Shown here: piece after piece, positions 1-7,294 of the stretch
Layout of the letters: each line of letters starts with the position of its first letter
How positions within the stretch are numbered: position 1 is the first letter of the stretch
Assembly (NCBI GenBank): GCA_017642485.1
Contig: JAGCPC010000139.1
Coordinates: forward strand, 1-44,724
From: Prevotella sp.
GTDB lineage: Bacteria > Bacteroidota > Bacteroidia > Bacteroidales > Bacteroidaceae
DNA: 44,724 nt
Direction: 5' to 3'
The notes under the pieces: generated by a model
The model's input: only the letters and a program-made list of their open reading frames with translations
The model's database searches: none
Told to the model about the DNA's origin: nothing
Program-made: the position numbers and the translations under genes

Positions 1-755
1 CCGTTGGTGGCATACTTCAGGTGCGATGACTGTGAGCGGATGTCCGACTGTGGCAGTTTGAGTTGTAGGTTTTTCAAGTGTATGTCGCCACTTGTGGCAA
101 GGATGTCGCACGCCAGGTGCCGTATGTCGAGCCCCGACTGCTCCTTGAGGCTGAGGCGCTTTATGCTCACATCGAGCGAGTCGTCTGTGAGGTGATGCAG
201 CATGAGGTGGGTGGAGAGCCCTGTGACGCTCAGGTGATGGGGCGACAGCATACCTCGTGGGCGTGGCACGTCGAGCCGGTCGTATGTCACCTCTCCGTGG
301 CGTACTACGAGTGACTGTATGCTCAGGTCGAGTGGGGTATGGCTTAGGGTATCGTGACTCTTGAGTGAGTCGATTACAAACTGGCAGTTAAGTGGCGACG
401 AGGCATCACGCTGCGTGATGTGGGCCCTCATGCCGAATATCTGCGCAGAAGATATGCGTATCTTACCCCAGAAGAGTGGCATGATATCCACCGACGCTGC
501 CACACGCCCTATGCGCATCATGTCGTGGTGCTGCTGGTCGAGTATGTTGACATCATCGATAACTATCCTGACAGGCAGTCGCAGGTCCACATGTCCTATC
601 GACACCTCTGTGTCGAGTTTGTCGCTGAGTGCTGCGCCTATCCTGTCGCCGAGAAATGACTGTACTGCCGGTATGCGTGGTAAAACAAACGTGAGGAACC
701 ATAGGAAAAGTACGGTTCCTGCGATAAAACGCAATATCGTTTTTACCTTATTCAC
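1..755 (-). CDS. tamB: TamB-like translocation/assembly module protein, N-terminal part (runs off window)
   Basis: The minus frame is open from a GTG at 755 to the window edge, about 251 codons. It begins VNKVKTILRFIAGTVLFLWF, one N-terminal membrane anchor (residues 5-25). Then come 'LSDKLDTEVSIGHVDLRLP' and long repetitive beta-rich segments with recurring 'LxIxxLxL' patterns. Short anchor, LDTEVSIGxVDL module and beta repeats are typical of the AsmA/TamB superfamily of the envelope, which spans the periplasm and is implicated in outer-membrane assembly or lipid transport. An in-frame TAG five codons upstream of the GTG fixes the start region. The start overlaps the yggS stop by 8 nt, so the two are probably co-transcribed. 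The C-terminal domain that would confirm TamB over AsmA is outside the window. Confidence 0.72.
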   Translation of the reverse strand, partial: MNKVKTILRFIAGTVLFLWFLTFVLPRIPAVQSFLGDRIGAALSDKLDTEVSIGHVDLRLPVRIVIDDVNILDQQHHDMMRIGRVAASVDIMPLFWGKIRISSAQIFGMRAHITQRDASSPLNCQFVIDSLKSHDTLSHTPLDLSIQSLVVRHGEVTYDRLDVPRPRGMLSPHHLSVTGLSTHLMLHHLTDDSLDVSIKRLSLKEQSGLDIRHLACDILATSGDIHLKNLQLKLPQSDIRSQSSHLKYATN

Positions 756-1407
756 TAAATATCCTGCTACCTACGCGGACGTGGTTGGAACCACACTCCT
801 GCGCGAGGAGATAATCATTACTCATGCCGTATGATCGCACGTCGAAACTCTCATCGTCCATAAAGTAACGCTCTTTGATGGTGTCAAACAACTCCTTGGC
901 GCGAAGAAACTCCGACTTTATCCTCTCGCGGTCATCGGTATTGCTTGCCATCATCATTATACCACGTATGCGCACGTGAGGCATCGCGCGCCACTCGCCG
1001 TCCTCGAGTAGCTGCAGGCACTCCTCGGGCAACATGCCGCTCTTCGTCTCCTCCTGTGCCAGATGCAGTTCGAGGAGTATGTCTATCGTGCGGTCATGCT
1101 TAGCAGCCTGCTTCTCTATCTCTTTCATTAGCTTGAGTGAGTCAACAGCCTCAATCATAGCGATATATGGCGCGATGTATTTCACCTTATTGGTCTGCAT
1201 GTGACCTATAAAGTGCCACTGTATGTCCTTAGGCAGCTGTTCGTACTTTATGCGCAGTTCCTGTTCGCGGCTCTCACCAAATACTCGTTGCCCAGCCTCA
1301 TACGCCTCCAAGGCTGATGAGACGGGGTGGTACTTGCTCACCGCCACAAGCTGTACGTCACTCTTCAGACTGCTGCGTACCTGCTGTAGATTTGATTTGA
1401 TGCTCAT
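748..1407 (-). CDS. yggS: YggS/PLPBP family pyridoxal-phosphate homeostasis protein
   Basis: About 219 aa, a single alanine-racemase-like TIM barrel that binds PLP. Seen motifs: LVAVSKYHP near the N-terminus, whose Lys is the PLP lysine in the family, then FGESREQEL, IQWHFIGHMQTNK and, near the C-terminus, YGMSNDYLLA and GSNHVRVGSRIF. Family members buffer PLP in the cytoplasm and have no known catalytic turnover. I take the ATG at 1407 (MSIKSNLQQVR), which matches usual family N-termini; an ATG three codons upstream is also possible. Either start lies inside the 3' end of the DUF4494 gene (about 50 nt overlap), so translation is probably coupled. Confidence 0.9.
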   Translation of the reverse strand: MSIKSNLQQVRSSLKSDVQLVAVSKYHPVSSALEAYEAGQRVFGESREQELRIKYEQLPKDIQWHFIGHMQTNKVKYIAPYIAMIEAVDSLKLMKEIEKQAAKHDRTIDILLELHLAQEETKSGMLPEECLQLLEDGEWRAMPHVRIRGIMMMASNTDDRERIKSEFLRAKELFDTIKERYFMDDESFDVRSYGMSNDYLLAQECGSNHVRVGSRIFSE

Positions 1408-1837
1408 AGACGTCAAGTATAGATGTTTCAGCGACTGATGCTATCTTCCAGTCCTGCATGCCGGTGTTGAGGACTTCCTCGATATTCTTTACGGCATTCT
1501 GTAGAGTGTTGCTCTGCACGAGGTAGTTGACGCCAGAGAGTTTCTCCTTGCCAGTCTTTTCGTCGATGATGATAAAGTTTACCTTGGCCTTGTACCACTT
1601 GTCGTCGCTGGGGTTGTCTGAAAAGAATATCTCGTGGTATGCTGCCTTCTTGATATCGATAACGTCAAACTCGCCTGTAGAGTAGTGTGCCGCTTCCTCT
1701 GTCACAGCCTCTTCGGCTTCGGAAAATGACAGAGCATCAACGACATACAGTTCTGGTACTCTCTTCTGCGAGCCATCTTCCATCATCTTGTCGTACTTCA
1801 CTTTGGTCTCAAACCATTCTGCTGTTCTTGATCTCAT
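1358..1837 (-). CDS. DUF4494 domain protein
   Basis: 159 aa, no signal peptide or membrane segment. The body (about residues 1-140: TAEWFETKVKYDKMMEDG, VVDALSFSEAEEAV, KVNFIIIDEKTGKEKLSGVNYLVQ) matches the conserved Bacteroidetes family DUF4494, of unknown function. Residues 141-159 are a polar tail ending in QQSEE. In Bacteroidales this gene is often directly upstream of yggS, as here. The two reading frames overlap by about 50 nt, an unusually long overlap for separate proteins and a hint of coupled expression. No enzymatic role can be read from the sequence. Confidence 0.8.
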   Translation of the reverse strand: MRSRTAEWFETKVKYDKMMEDGSQKRVPELYVVDALSFSEAEEAVTEEAAHYSTGEFDVIDIKKAAYHEIFFSDNPSDDKWYKAKVNFIIIDEKTGKEKLSGVNYLVQSNTLQNAVKNIEEVLNTGMQDWKIASVAETSILDVYEHQIKSTAGTQQSEE

Positions 1838-1863
1838 TATTTTATTTATTTTTTTTGTTAAGA

Positions 1864-2547
1864 TTAAAAATTGAGTTCACTAATGAAAGTCCTAAGCTTT
1901 TCAACATCTTTTATGCCAGGCTCAGTCTCAAATCGTGAGTTGAGGTCTATGCCTGCGCACATCGGATGCTGAAAATCATTTATCCTCTGAGCATCCTCCG
2001 GTCCTATGCCCCCTGACAGCAGGAAGGGTATGTCGCCGTCGTACGCCTCGAGGATATGCCAGTCATATTGCTCTCCCGAACCACCGTAGTTGTCACACTT
2101 GGTGTCAAAGAGTAGCATGTCGGCTATACCATCGTACTGTCGCCATCGTTGTATGTCGTCAGCATCGCGGATACTCAGTGCCTTGATGATTTTCACATCA
2201 GGCAGTATATCAGGTATTATAGTGCTTTTCAGATTAGCTATATATATCGGCGTCTCGTTGCCGTGCAGTTGTATATAGTCCAGTTTGTAGTTATAAGCGT
2301 GGGTGATGACCGTCTGTGGCATCTCATCGACAAATACCCCCACCTTCTCAGGTCTGCGGCCGGTCTGTTTGCTGCTCTGCATGATCCTCCTGTCCGCCAT
2401 GTTGGGTATTGTACCGGCATTAGTACGGATACTCCTGACGTATCGTGGGCTTTTAGTATAAAATATAAACCCCAGCATATCGATGCCGAGTTCAGCCACC
2501 GCGCGAATGTTGTTTGGCTCGCGCATGCCACACACTTTTATCTTCAA
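1864..2547 (-). CDS. trpF: Phosphoribosylanthranilate isomerase
   Basis: 227 aa, standard length for the TIM-barrel enzyme that converts N-(5-phosphoribosyl)anthranilate to CdRP in tryptophan synthesis. The N-terminus MKIKVCGMR carries the general-base Cys (residue 5). LGFIFYTKSPRYV, VGVFVDE, IQLHGNE, LLFDTK and the phosphate-binding SGGIGPEDA follow. The general-acid Asp is in the C-terminal AGIDLNSRFE. It stands alone here, away from other trp genes, with its own promoter at 2571-2601. Cytoplasmic. Confidence 0.95.
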   Translation of the reverse strand: MKIKVCGMREPNNIRAVAELGIDMLGFIFYTKSPRYVRSIRTNAGTIPNMADRRIMQSSKQTGRRPEKVGVFVDEMPQTVITHAYNYKLDYIQLHGNETPIYIANLKSTIIPDILPDVKIIKALSIRDADDIQRWRQYDGIADMLLFDTKCDNYGGSGEQYDWHILEAYDGDIPFLLSGGIGPEDAQRINDFQHPMCAGIDLNSRFETEPGIKDVEKLRTFISELNF

Positions 2548-2564
2548 AAAAAAGCCTGTAGTTG

Positions 2565-3980
2565 TTACTGCAAAGGTACAAAGAAAAATCGTAACGGCAA
2601 AGAAAAAGCAAATATTTTGTCCTTCTCGCTTACTTGCGACGGCACGCCGGCAGGCTCACCGATGTGGCAGTCCTGTAGGCGCACATCCTCCGTATGCTCA
2701 AAGCTCAGCCCATGGCGGGCCTCCCCGATGTCGGCACGACGTATGGTGACGTCGCGTATGGGCTTCGCCGTCGTACCCTGCAGCACAAAGGCGTGGCTAC
2801 GCACCTTGCGACAGCGCAATCCGTCGATATGCACCCCCCTGATGTCGCTGAAATGGGTGTTTTTGAGTCCCTCGCCACCATACATGCTCGTGACGTAGCA
2901 TAGGTCCTCCACCTCGTCAAAGGTGCAGTTACGCATGTTGATATTCTCCACGTATCCGCCTCTGTCGGGATTGGTCTTGATGTACAGAGCCCTCTTGCAG
3001 TAGCCGGCATAGTCGCAGTCGTCTATCCACACATTACGTACCCCTGCTGACATCTCGCTGCCTATCACCACGGCATGCAGCCCCTTGAAGTGACAGCCAC
3101 GTATGATGATATTCTCCGATGGGGTGCCCGCCGTCCATCCGTCGTTATCCCTGCCGCTCTTGATGGCCACGTTGTCATCACCGTTATTGAAGTGCACATC
3201 CTCTATCAGCACGTTGCGCGACATCTCGGGGTCTATGCCGTCATTATTCACCAGTTTGGCATCGTAGCGTATGCCCCTGCACACCACGTTCTCGCTCTGC
3301 AGCAGGTGCACACACCAGAAGGGCGAATTGATAATCATCACATCGCTCACCGTCACCCCCTTGCACTTATACAGCTGTATCAGCTGCGGACGCAGGTAGT
3401 GCCCCTCGCCAAAGCGGCGCTCTTCCACCGCGCGCCCCTCGTGGTTCATCTTTCGCGACAGCTGCATGTCCTCTTTCTGCCGTGCTCTCCATGTGGCAAA
3501 CGTCTCAGCGGCATTACCGTCGATGGTGCCCTTGCCAATGATACTCACGTCGTGCAGCCCGTAGCCGTATATGAAGGGGCTGTAGTTATACACGAATGTC
3601 CCCTCCCAACTGGTCTTCACCACGGGCAGGTAGTCCGCAGGGGTTGCTGAGAAGCGCAGCACCGCCCCCTCCTGCAGGTCTATGCATACGTTACTCACCA
3701 GGTGTATCGGCCCTTGAAGCAGGTATGTACCCTTCGGCACCACGATATGCGCGCCACCCCTCCGTGTCGCCACTCTCATCGCCCTGTCAAAGGCAGGCTT
3801 GCAGTCCTTCACCCCGTCGCCCTTAGCACCCAGCTTCGTGATACTCACCGTATAGGTCGGCATCTCCGCTCCCGTGATCAGCTGCATTATGCTGTCACGC
3901 GTCGCATCCTCCCGTGCCGCAGCAGAGCAGGCATATGCCCCCAGCACGGCCACCATCATTATCTTTATGTACTTCTTCAT
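2565..3980 (-). CDS. Glycoside hydrolase family 28 (polygalacturonase-like), exported
   Basis: 471 aa. N-terminal signal peptide (MKKYIKIMMVAVLGAYACSAAA, residues 1-22), then the right-handed beta-helix of GH28: VSITKLGAKGDGVKD, a pectate-lyase-like start; VVPKGTYLLQGPIHL; IIGKGTIDGNA; NSPFW. Catalytic blocks are NNDGIDPE, NGDDNVAIKSGRD and LHAVVIGSEMSAG, where the usual GHG is reduced to LHA but the His stays, and then YIKTN in place of RIK. This implies hydrolysis of pectic galacturonan, perhaps exo-acting, in the periplasm. The ATG overlaps the stop of the preceding membrane-protein gene by 4 nt. The last ~15 residues are encoded by DNA that is also the trpF promoter and look unlike a GH28 C-terminus. 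Confidence 0.88.
   Translation of the reverse strand: MKKYIKIMMVAVLGAYACSAAAREDATRDSIMQLITGAEMPTYTVSITKLGAKGDGVKDCKPAFDRAMRVATRRGGAHIVVPKGTYLLQGPIHLVSNVCIDLQEGAVLRFSATPADYLPVVKTSWEGTFVYNYSPFIYGYGLHDVSIIGKGTIDGNAAETFATWRARQKEDMQLSRKMNHEGRAVEERRFGEGHYLRPQLIQLYKCKGVTVSDVMIINSPFWCVHLLQSENVVCRGIRYDAKLVNNDGIDPEMSRNVLIEDVHFNNGDDNVAIKSGRDNDGWTAGTPSENIIIRGCHFKGLHAVVIGSEMSAGVRNVWIDDCDYAGYCKRALYIKTNPDRGGYVENINMRNCTFDEVEDLCYVTSMYGGEGLKNTHFSDIRGVHIDGLRCRKVRSHAFVLQGTTAKPIRDVTIRRADIGEARHGLSFEHTEDVRLQDCHIGEPAGVPSQVSEKDKIFAFSLPLRFFFVPLQ
2571..2601 (-). promoter_or_regulatory. Bacteroidetes-type promoter for trpF
   Basis: On the minus strand TTTG (2601-2598) is followed by exactly 19 nt and TACCTTTG (2578-2571), a full match to the -33/-7 consensus of the Bacteroidetes housekeeping sigma factor. 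The predicted transcript starts around 2563 and gives a ~15-nt leader to the trpF ATG at 2547. The promoter lies wholly within the last codons of the GH28 reading frame. Confidence 0.85.
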
Positions 3981-4543
3981 CGTGTCTCTTGTATGTTATC
4001 CACCTTATCTTCCCCGCCATCACCGCTGGAAATCAGCCCCTTGATAGGCACGTATATGAATATGCCGAGCACTACTATGAATACCACGACAGCTACGTAG
4101 AAGTAGTCAGGATGGAGCCATCCCTCAAACACGTCGTCTATCAACTTGTCATAATAGAGCGACGGCGCACCCTCTCCCGTAGCATAGTCCTTTATCTTCT
4201 TGTCGTAAGCGCGTTCGTACGCACTCTCGCTCGCCTCCACCCTGTATATGCTGCCGTTGTATTTCACCATCAGGAAGTACGTGTCCTCCGCTTCCTTTCT
4301 CTTGTTGCCCTTTATGTCCTCCGTCTCTATATCCGTCCACTCCATGTCCGTGTCCACCACGCTGTATGTCGTGATAGGTTCGTTCACGCACTCCACCCAC
4401 AGGTGTCTGAACTGCTTCAGCATGATGAGTATCACTACCAGGGCTATGCCACAAAATACACCCATTAAGGTGAAATATAGCTTCACGCCATCCTTCGAGA
4501 ACTTTCGTCCTTTCTTTTCCTTCATCTCTTCCATAGTGTCCAA
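3977..4543 (-). CDS. Hypothetical two-helix membrane protein
   Basis: 188 aa, not recognised. A Lys-rich N-terminus (residues 1-18) is followed by helix 1 (about 24-45, LYFTLMGVFCGIALVVILIML). A polar extracytoplasmic domain of about 100 residues is rich in Asp, Glu and Tyr (YSVVDTDMEWTDIETEDI, TYFLMVKYNGSIYRV). Helix 2 (about 150-172, YFYVAVVVFIVVLGIFIYVPI) and an acidic C-terminus complete it. It precedes the GH28 gene with an ATGA overlap and has its own promoter (4590-4621), so the two probably form one transcript. Nothing visible shows whether the function is linked to pectin use. DUF3592-like architecture is one possibility, but I cannot confirm it. Confidence 0.6.
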   Translation of the reverse strand: MDTMEEMKEKKGRKFSKDGVKLYFTLMGVFCGIALVVILIMLKQFRHLWVECVNEPITTYSVVDTDMEWTDIETEDIKGNKRKEAEDTYFLMVKYNGSIYRVEASESAYERAYDKKIKDYATGEGAPSLYYDKLIDDVFEGWLHPDYFYVAVVVFIVVLGIFIYVPIKGLISSGDGGEDKVDNIQETR

Positions 4544-4589
4544 TTTTTGTTTTGTTTTAGTTTATAAAAGTAATTAGGTTTTAGTCTTG

Positions 4590-4621
4590 CAAAAGTAGCA
4601 ATAATTTCTGTAACTCACAAA
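4590..4621 (-). promoter_or_regulatory. Promoter for the membrane protein / GH28 operon
   Basis: On the minus strand TTTG (4621-4618), 20 nt, TACTTTTG (4597-4590) fits the Bacteroidetes -33/-7 consensus. The predicted leader to the ATG at 4543 is about 40 nt. Confidence 0.75.
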
Positions 4622-4660
4622 AAAATGTTTTTTATTGTGTGAATATCAAGGGAATTTTGT

Positions 4661-4668
4661 TACCTTTG
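4661..4668 (+). promoter_or_regulatory. Promoter -7 element in front of the RAYT remnant
   Basis: TACCTTTG matches the Bacteroidetes -7 box and lies 20 nt upstream of the ATG at 4688. The -33 box is weak (TGTG at 4637-4640, 20-nt spacing). It is divergent from the promoter at 4590-4621. Confidence 0.5.
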
Positions 4669-4687
4669 TGGGCTGATATTTAGTGTA

Positions 4688-5115
4688 ATGAAGGAAAGCT
4701 GTCAAACCAGGCGAATGTATGGGCACGACTACGCGGTGCCAGGGACATACGAGGTGACCATAGTGGTTGCTACACCACTACTATCCGCAGGTTGACATCT
4801 GGCAGGTATGCCTCATGCCCGACCATCTGCACCTGATAGTACGCATCAATCAGCCATTACCCGCAGGCAAGCACCTCGGTATCGTCATCGGTGCCTTCAA
4901 AGGCGGCATCAGCCGCGCCTGGTGGCAGTTGGATACCACCGTGTCTGCGGCGTCAGCCTCAGACTCGCGACCGCCTCTTTTTTGAGCCGAACTACAACGA
5001 CCATATCCTCATGCGCGACGGTCAGCTGGACAATTGGAGGCGCTATCTCCGTGATAATCCGCTGCGCTACATGATGCGGCGTGAATATCCTGACCTATTC
5101 CAGCGCGCACGGTGC
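4688..5115 (+). pseudogene. Broken REP-associated tyrosine transposase (RAYT, Y1_Tnp family)
   Basis: Three frames must be joined to recover a RAYT. Frame A from the ATG at 4688 (MKESCQTRRMYGHDYAVPGTYEVTIVV) stops at 4795. Frame B from about 4766 reads LLHHYYPQVDIWQVCLMPDHLHLIVRI, with the diagnostic HLH (HUH) motif. Frame C from about 4976 reads FFEPNYNDHILMRDGQLDNWRRYLRDNPLRY. The A/B junction has lost the expected stretch of the catalytic domain. The B/C shift falls at the T6 run near 4977-4982. Homology ends near 5115, so the C-terminal part is gone. Family members excise and join single-stranded REP hairpins through a catalytic Tyr. This copy cannot make a full enzyme. It shares the window with many G/C-rich palindromes. 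Confidence 0.85.
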
Positions 5116-5162
5116 AATGATACGAAGATAAATCGAAACAACAAAAATATTCTTATTATTTA

Positions 5163-5194
5163 TTTCTCTATTTCCCGAAAATTTACTAAATTTG
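5163..5194 (+). promoter_or_regulatory. Promoter for the 399-aa gene
   Basis: TTTC (5163-5166), 20 nt, TAAATTTG (5187-5194). The leader of about 50 nt to the ATG at 5250 is AT-rich, ends AAGGAAAAAATAATA, and contains a small TCCC/GGGA inverted repeat. Confidence 0.65.
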
Positions 5195-5249
5195 CAAGGT
5201 AAGTCCCATTATAGGGAAATAGTATCAAATTATTAAGGAAAAAATAATA

Positions 5250-6449
5250 ATGATATACGATAGACATATAGATAAAACGGAAGAAGAACTCTGTAAACTG
5301 CGAGATGTTTACAGCCATAATGACGTGGATCGTTTTATCGACGGATTAGAGGCAGGACGAATTAACAACGAGGAAAAAGTTGTTGAATTCACTAACTATA
5401 TACGCGTCAGCGATGGCCTTACGCAGTTGGAATATTCACGATTAAAACAACTTGTGAATGAAGGCTTTATTGAAAAGTTTGCCACCAACTATAACAAGCG
5501 GTACAGCACGTGTCATCTGCTGATGAACAAGATGCGTAGCAGTGTGAGCAGAGGAGTGAAGATGCTGGAACGTCTGTGCGAAAAGAAGCATTCCTTTAAG
5601 GGTGGCAGGCATAAGCCTAAGGTTATAGACAGTTCAAAAATAGGAAATAGTCCTTACACGGTTTCGATGTGGGGACTGGAACAACACAAGGAATCTGTCC
5701 ATATATTATATAACGAAATCTGTTCATACAAGAATAACATAAATAAGTGTATAGACTTGTGCCTGTACGTGATACAACAAGTTGATGATATCAGGAAGGA
5801 TCCTGAGACGGCACACGAAATATTTCTGAAAAACCGCAAGGAGGTTCTACTGAACAACCGTTCGGTAATTAAGCGATTTATCAGCATGAATGCCGAAATG
5901 GAGAACGACCTGATGGAGAAGGTTGAGGCATGGAAACAGGAAAAGAAGAGCATGGAGGAAATATGCGCCAAGCTATACCATGCGCTTGACGAAAACGAGT
6001 ATAGCGACTGGGTTATTAGCGAGGAGGTAATGGCCGCCAGAAGGGATGGTATCACTAATGAGGAACGTGCCATCTGGGGTAATAACAAACAACAAGTAAT
6101 GAGATGCAGAACTGCCTACCAGCATATTGATGAACTACAACCTGGTGGTCAGAAAGACCGTATTGGTGGTGAGTTTGTTGCTATGCTTTACAAATGGTCA
6201 AACACACAACCAAATCGCGGAATGGAATATTGGCTCACCTACTTTACTGAATTCTATAAAAAGAGTGGTGGCAAACTGACGCCCGTAAAGAAGGGTGCTG
6301 TGAAGAGGTGTCTGAGCAAGATAGCCACCGAAGATATATCCAAACAAGAGGTTGAGGAATTTAATCTGAAAATGGATAATCTTGTAAAAAAATATATGGA
6401 TTCGGCAGCAGGTGAGGGTGATGACATAAAATTAGCTGTAAACTTTTGA
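5250..6449 (+). CDS. Unrecognised 399-aa helical protein
   Basis: I do not recognise this family. The protein is soluble, with no signal peptide or hydrophobic segment. It is strongly charged and predicted mostly helical. Residues about 60-130 are basic (YNKRYSTCHLLMNKMRSSVSRGVKMLERL, KKHSFKGGRHKPK). The middle (about 150-260) has heptad-like helices (CLYVIQQVDDI, MNAEMENDLMEKVEAWKQEKKSMEEI) and the C-terminal third holds MEYWLTYFTEFYKKSGGKLTPVKKG. It is monocistronic: own promoter at 5163-5194 and a strong terminator at 6480-6513. It sits between a transposase remnant and a replication-like module, a setting that suggests accessory or mobile-element cargo, but no defence or toxin motif is visible. 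Confidence 0.7.
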   Translation: MIYDRHIDKTEEELCKLRDVYSHNDVDRFIDGLEAGRINNEEKVVEFTNYIRVSDGLTQLEYSRLKQLVNEGFIEKFATNYNKRYSTCHLLMNKMRSSVSRGVKMLERLCEKKHSFKGGRHKPKVIDSSKIGNSPYTVSMWGLEQHKESVHILYNEICSYKNNINKCIDLCLYVIQQVDDIRKDPETAHEIFLKNRKEVLLNNRSVIKRFISMNAEMENDLMEKVEAWKQEKKSMEEICAKLYHALDENEYSDWVISEEVMAARRDGITNEERAIWGNNKQQVMRCRTAYQHIDELQPGGQKDRIGGEFVAMLYKWSNTQPNRGMEYWLTYFTEFYKKSGGKLTPVKKGAVKRCLSKIATEDISKQEVEEFNLKMDNLVKKYMDSAAGEGDDIKLAVNF

Positions 6450-6479
6450 CCTTTTTACAAGGTTATTGTAATATACACT

Positions 6480-6513
6480 GGATTGGTACCTACGGGTGTC
6501 AATCCTTTTTTTT
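6480..6513 (+). terminator. Intrinsic terminator after the 399-aa gene
   Basis: GGATTGGTACC (6480-6490), loop TACG, GGTGTCAATCC (6495-6505): an 11-bp stem with two G-U pairs and a UNCG-like tetraloop, followed by eight T. A textbook rho-independent terminator on the plus strand. Confidence 0.9.
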
Positions 6514-6649
6514 GACCAAAACTTTGTACTGCTTGGTCAATAGTTGGACAACTTTTATTTAACTCTGTTCGAAGGTTGGTCAAAGAAGTTAGAAGTTTTA
6601 TTTTAAAGGTTTTGAATAGCGGTTAACTGTTTAATACTATTGCGGTTAA
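6511..6649. promoter_or_regulatory. Cluster of short repeated motifs in a 400-bp non-coding stretch
   Basis: 6450-6848 carries no convincing gene. After the terminator it holds TTTGACCAA (6511-6519), its inverted partner TTGGTCAA (6533-6540) and a further TTGGTCAAA (6576-6584). Two direct copies of GCGGTTAA follow at 6619-6626 and 6642-6649, 23 bp apart (about two helical turns). The spacing and symmetry suggest protein-binding sites upstream of the promoter at 6698-6731. Which regulator would bind is unknown. Confidence 0.45.
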
Positions 6650-6697
6650 AAACACTGATTATCAGTCAAATATGCTCTTTTCGACAAGTCAGTTATT

Positions 6698-6731
6698 TTT
6701 GTTGGAGTATAAAATCTTATAGCTAACTTTG
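6698..6731 (+). promoter_or_regulatory. Promoter of the DUF3987/primase region
   Basis: TTTG (6698-6701), 22 nt, TAACTTTG (6724-6731). The transcript would start near 6740. The next ~110 nt can fold: GGTC/GACC around 6754-6769, and GTCTCAC (6779-6785) can pair with GTGAGAC (6811-6817). The leader may therefore be structured. Confidence 0.6.
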
Positions 6732-6848
6732 CACTACCAAACAACGGGGAAAATGGTCAAGCGATGGACCGTAGGCCTGTCTCACTTCCCAGTTGTGCGG
6801 AGGGCTCCTCGTGTGAGACCGAGGATATACCCGGAAAGAATTTTGGTT

Positions 6849-7283
6849 ATGACTACTAAGATAACCAACAAGCGTGCTTCTGTAAATAATAATAAAAAGG
6901 AGCAGCAGCCGCAGCAAGTGATGAACTGCAACACAACTCTCTGTTGTGATGTGAAAACCATTCTGCACCATGATCGGCAGATGAGGGTGAACAAGGACTA
7001 CCGTGGCACGTTTCGTCGTGACGTGGAGTGTGAGGAGTTTCGTTATGCTGAGCACTACACTTTTACGGAGGCTCTGCCCCAGGTGGCTTACAGACGTTAC
7101 CCCACGGTGTATCACGGCATGTATGTGAACATTCATGAGCATGATGACGGCACGCTGCACCCGTCGCTCCGACGTGTGGCGGTGACGAAGGACTTCGACA
7201 TCGAGGGCTATGCCCGGGTGGTGGAGCTGGAACTGCGCACCGCGCTTAAGAGCCTGGTAAAGAAAGGTAAGGGTAATAAGTAA
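6849..7283 (+). CDS. Unrecognised basic protein upstream of DUF3987
   Basis: 144 aa from the ATG at 6849 (MTTKITNKRASVNNNKKEQQ). An in-frame ATG at 6753 would add 32 residues, but that stretch is Arg/Pro-rich and overlaps a foldable leader, so I prefer the shorter form. The N-terminus (1-25) is low-complexity Lys/Asn/Gln. The core reads CDVKTILHHDRQMRVNKDYRGTF, then YAEHYTFTEALP, then YHGMYVNIHEHDDGTLHPSLRR, and the C-terminus is basic (LKSLVKKGKGNK). It has the look of a small nucleic-acid-associated protein but no domain is recognised. It is the first gene of the module that continues with DUF3987, primase, DUF4248, HU and smalltalk. Confidence 0.6.
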   Translation: MTTKITNKRASVNNNKKEQQPQQVMNCNTTLCCDVKTILHHDRQMRVNKDYRGTFRRDVECEEFRYAEHYTFTEALPQVAYRRYPTVYHGMYVNIHEHDDGTLHPSLRRVAVTKDFDIEGYARVVELELRTALKSLVKKGKGNK

Positions 7284-7294
7284 GAAGTGTGTGA

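Noticed and set aside
4544-4687. tRNA or small RNA between divergent promoters
   Set aside because: No cloverleaf or conserved RNA motif is visible; both promoters and an AT-rich spacer explain the region.
6729-6848. Longer start of the unrecognised protein from TTG at 6729 or ATG at 6753
   Set aside because: The TTG overlaps the promoter -7 box and lies before the expected transcript start. The ATG extension is Arg/Pro-rich and coincides with a foldable leader. The ATG at 6849 is preferred, though not proven.
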